Source: UBA2108 sp963925495
Lineage (GTDB): Bacteria; Bacteroidota; Bacteroidia; Flavobacteriales_G; Salibacteraceae
DNA length: 6,458 bases
Reading direction: 5' to 3'
Assembly (NCBI GenBank): GCA_963925495.1
Contig: CAWUST010000018.1
Coordinates: forward strand, 1-6,458
Below are positions 4,850-6,458 of this stretch, in pieces. A program made the position numbers and the translations under genes. The notes beneath the pieces were generated by a model. It searched no databases. It was given only the letters and a program-made list of their open reading frames with translations, and had not been told where the DNA came from. Numbering within the stretch: position 1 is the stretch's first letter; every line of letters begins with the position of its first letter.

Positions 4850-6458
4850 TTATGAGTTGTGTCTTTTTAGTGCCGCAGCAATAAAGTTTACAAAAAGTGG
4901 ATGAGGATTATCCACAGTACTTTTATATTCAGGGTGAAACTGTGTTCCTACAAACCAAGGGTGGTTAGGGATTTCAATAATTTCCACCAAATTTGTTTTA
5001 GGGTTTTTTCCACTGGCAATCATACCGCCTTTTTCGTACTGCTCAAGGTAAGAATTGTTAAACTCATAGCGGTGGCGGTGTCTTTCTTCAATTTCTTTTT
5101 TGCCATAAACTTGGCTTACAATAGTGTTTGGTTTTAACTCACACTTGTATTTCCCTAAACGCATGGTGCCACCTTTTTCGGTAACTTCCTTTTGATTATC
5201 CATTAGGTCAATAACAGCGTTTTTGGCTTCTGGATTAATTTCAGCACTGTGGGCATCTTCAATTCCTAATACAGATCTACCATATTCAATAACAGCGCAT
5301 TGCATTCCTAAACATATTCCGAAAAATGGAATTTTGTTTTCTCTTGCGTACTTTACGGTCTGTATTTTACCTTCGATGCCTCGTTCTCCAAAACCAGGAG
5401 CTACAAGAATACCATCCAGGTGTTTTAAGTTTTCATCGGCTGAGTAGGAGCTGATGTTTTCAGAATGTATAAGCTCAACTTTAACCTTACATTCATTTTG
5501 AGCTCCAGCATGAATAAAACCTTCTAATATAGATTTATAAGAATCCTTTAGCTCAACGTATTTTCCAATAAGACCAACAGTAACTCTTGATTTTGGATAT
5601 TTAATTTTATTTAAAAATCTAATCCAACTTTCTAAATCAGGTTCTCCAGCATTCTCAATTCCAAATTTTGCAAGTACAACTTCATCTAAACATTCTTCTT
5701 TCATAAGAAGAGGCACTTCGTATATAGTTGAGGCATCAATAGATTGAATTACTGCTTTTTTTGATACATTACAGAATTGTGCGATTTTCTTTTTTATGCC
5801 TTCTCCTAATTCGTGAGAAGTTCTAGCTACAATAACATCTGGTTGAACCCCTAAACTTTGCAGCATTTTTACTGAATGCTGAGTAGGTTTAGTTTTAAGC
5901 TCTCCTGCTGCTTCTAAATAGGGGATAAGTGTTAGGTGAATTACCATGGCGAGGTTTTCCAATTCTAATTTTAATTGACGAACCGCCTCTACATATGGCA
6001 AACTTTCAATATCTCCAACTGTTCCACCAATTTCGGTAATTATGAAGTCGTAATCTCCTGTATTTCCTAATTTGGTAATAGAGCTGATAATTTCGTCAGT
6101 AATGTGAGGGATAACTTGTACTGTTTTTCCTAAATAATCCCCTCTTCGTTCGCGGTCTATTACTCTTTGGTAAATCCTACCTGTGGTTACATTGTTACTT
6201 TGAGATGTTGCCACATTTAAAAAACGTTCGTAATGTCCTAAATCTAAATCAGTTTCTGCCCCATCGTCCGTTACGTAACATTCTCCATGTTCATACGGGT
6301 TTAATGTTCCTGGATCAATATTAATATAAGGGTCAAGTTTTTGAATGGTTACAGAGAATCCTCTTGTCTGAAGTAATTTGGCCAAAGAGGCCGAAATAAT
6401 TCCTTTTCCAAGTGAAGAAGTAACGCCACCCGTTACGAAAATGTATTTGCAATTTTTT
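4850..6458 (-). CDS. pyrG: CTP synthase (glutamine-hydrolysing), start codon just outside the window
   Basis: PyrG converts UTP to CTP using ATP and glutamine-derived ammonia, the last step of de novo pyrimidine nucleotide synthesis. The frame is open to the right edge and reads KNCKYIFVTGGVTSSLGKG, so only the start codon and perhaps a residue or two are missing; 535 residues are visible and the family is about 530-545. The N-terminal synthetase domain shows the P-loop GGVTSSLGKG (6401-6430), KLDPYINIDPGTLNPYEHGE, the ETDLDLGHYERF segment and EIGGTVGDIES for Mg-nucleotide binding. The C-terminal class I glutamine amidotransferase domain has its nucleophile in GICLGMQ (Cys at 5312-5314) and the His and Glu of FHPEYKS (4934-4936 and 4928-4930). 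All key residues seen are intact. A TTG at 6383-6385 is an internal Leu codon, since starting there would delete the P-loop. It is the first visible gene of the operon; any promoter lies outside. Confidence 0.98.
   Translation of the reverse strand, partial: KNCKYIFVTGGVTSSLGKGIISASLAKLLQTRGFSVTIQKLDPYINIDPGTLNPYEHGECYVTDDGAETDLDLGHYERFLNVATSQSNNVTTGRIYQRVIDRERRGDYLGKTVQVIPHITDEIISSITKLGNTGDYDFIITEIGGTVGDIESLPYVEAVRQLKLELENLAMVIHLTLIPYLEAAGELKTKPTQHSVKMLQSLGVQPDVIVARTSHELGEGIKKKIAQFCNVSKKAVIQSIDASTIYEVPLLMKEECLDEVVLAKFGIENAGEPDLESWIRFLNKIKYPKSRVTVGLIGKYVELKDSYKSILEGFIHAGAQNECKVKVELIHSENISSYSADENLKHLDGILVAPGFGERGIEGKIQTVKYARENKIPFFGICLGMQCAVIEYGRSVLGIEDAHSAEINPEAKNAVIDLMDNQKEVTEKGGTMRLGKYKCELKPNTIVSQVYGKKEIEERHRHRYEFNNSYLEQYEKGGMIASGKNPKTNLVEIIEIPNHPWFVGTQFHPEYKSTVDNPHPLFVNFIAAALKRHNS

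Larger units (their letters stand above)
1990..6458 (-). other. Probable operon pyrG - yidC - DUF6438-type lipoprotein - menI-like thioesterase
   Basis: Four same-strand genes follow one another with gaps of 15 bases, 5 bases and a 1-base overlap, leaving no room for an internal terminator between genes. By eye I found no promoter-pattern match at the junctions. The operon's promoter would be right of the window. No convincing intrinsic terminator follows the thioesterase stop; its transcript probably runs into the convergent lipoprotein gene. Confidence 0.75.

Noticed and set aside
6383..6385. TTG as the start of pyrG
   Set aside because: The frame continues upstream through the P-loop GGVTSSLGKG to the window edge; a start here would remove an essential ATP-binding motif.
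1..6458. Mobile element, CRISPR array, tRNA/rRNA, toxin-antitoxin or defence genes
   Set aside because: No transposase or integrase motif, no regularly spaced direct repeats, no cloverleaf or rRNA sequence, and nearly all bases are in ordinary conserved genes.

Overview
The window comes from an AT-rich bacterial chromosome, most likely a member of the Bacteroidota (Flavobacteriia-like). The reasons are an S46 dipeptidyl-peptidase, a family typical of this phylum; two short lipoproteins with Bacteroidota-style lipoboxes, one carrying a DUF6438-type domain; a long YidC with a Lys in place of the Arg of the proteobacterial groove; weak or absent Shine-Dalgarno sequences; and one good match to the Bacteroidota promoter pattern TTTG-N19-TAnnTTTG. 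I cannot name the genus.

Layout. Bases 1-1188 (+) hold the C-terminal half of an S46 serine peptidase whose start lies left of the window. Bases 1189-1312 are the only real intergenic stretch (124 bases). It holds a weak terminator-like hairpin, a nested inverted repeat and a candidate promoter. Bases 1313-1987 (+) encode an unrecognised, Cys-rich predicted lipoprotein. It ends two bases from the end of a convergent minus-strand gene set that fills the rest of the window. Read in the direction of transcription, that set is pyrG (CTP synthase, start codon just outside the right edge), yidC (membrane protein insertase), a DUF6438-type lipoprotein, and a YdiI/MenI-like hotdog acyl-CoA thioesterase. 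The junctions are 15 bases, 5 bases and a 1-base TAATG overlap, so this looks like one operon.

How the genes fit together. pyrG and yidC are housekeeping genes: nucleotide synthesis and inner-membrane protein insertion. The lipoprotein and the thioesterase probably share their transcript without an obvious common pathway. The S46 peptidase releases dipeptides in the periplasm for amino-acid nutrition, and an Arg 18 residues after its catalytic Ser points to a DPP11-like preference for Asp/Glu at P1.

No mobile element, CRISPR array, tRNA, rRNA or defence system is visible. Most of the window is ordinary conserved chromosome. The least explained parts are the Cys-rich lipoprotein at 1313-1987 with its promoter/inverted-repeat region, and the extra Cys pair in the DUF6438-type protein. 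I do not see a convincing undescribed multi-gene system here.
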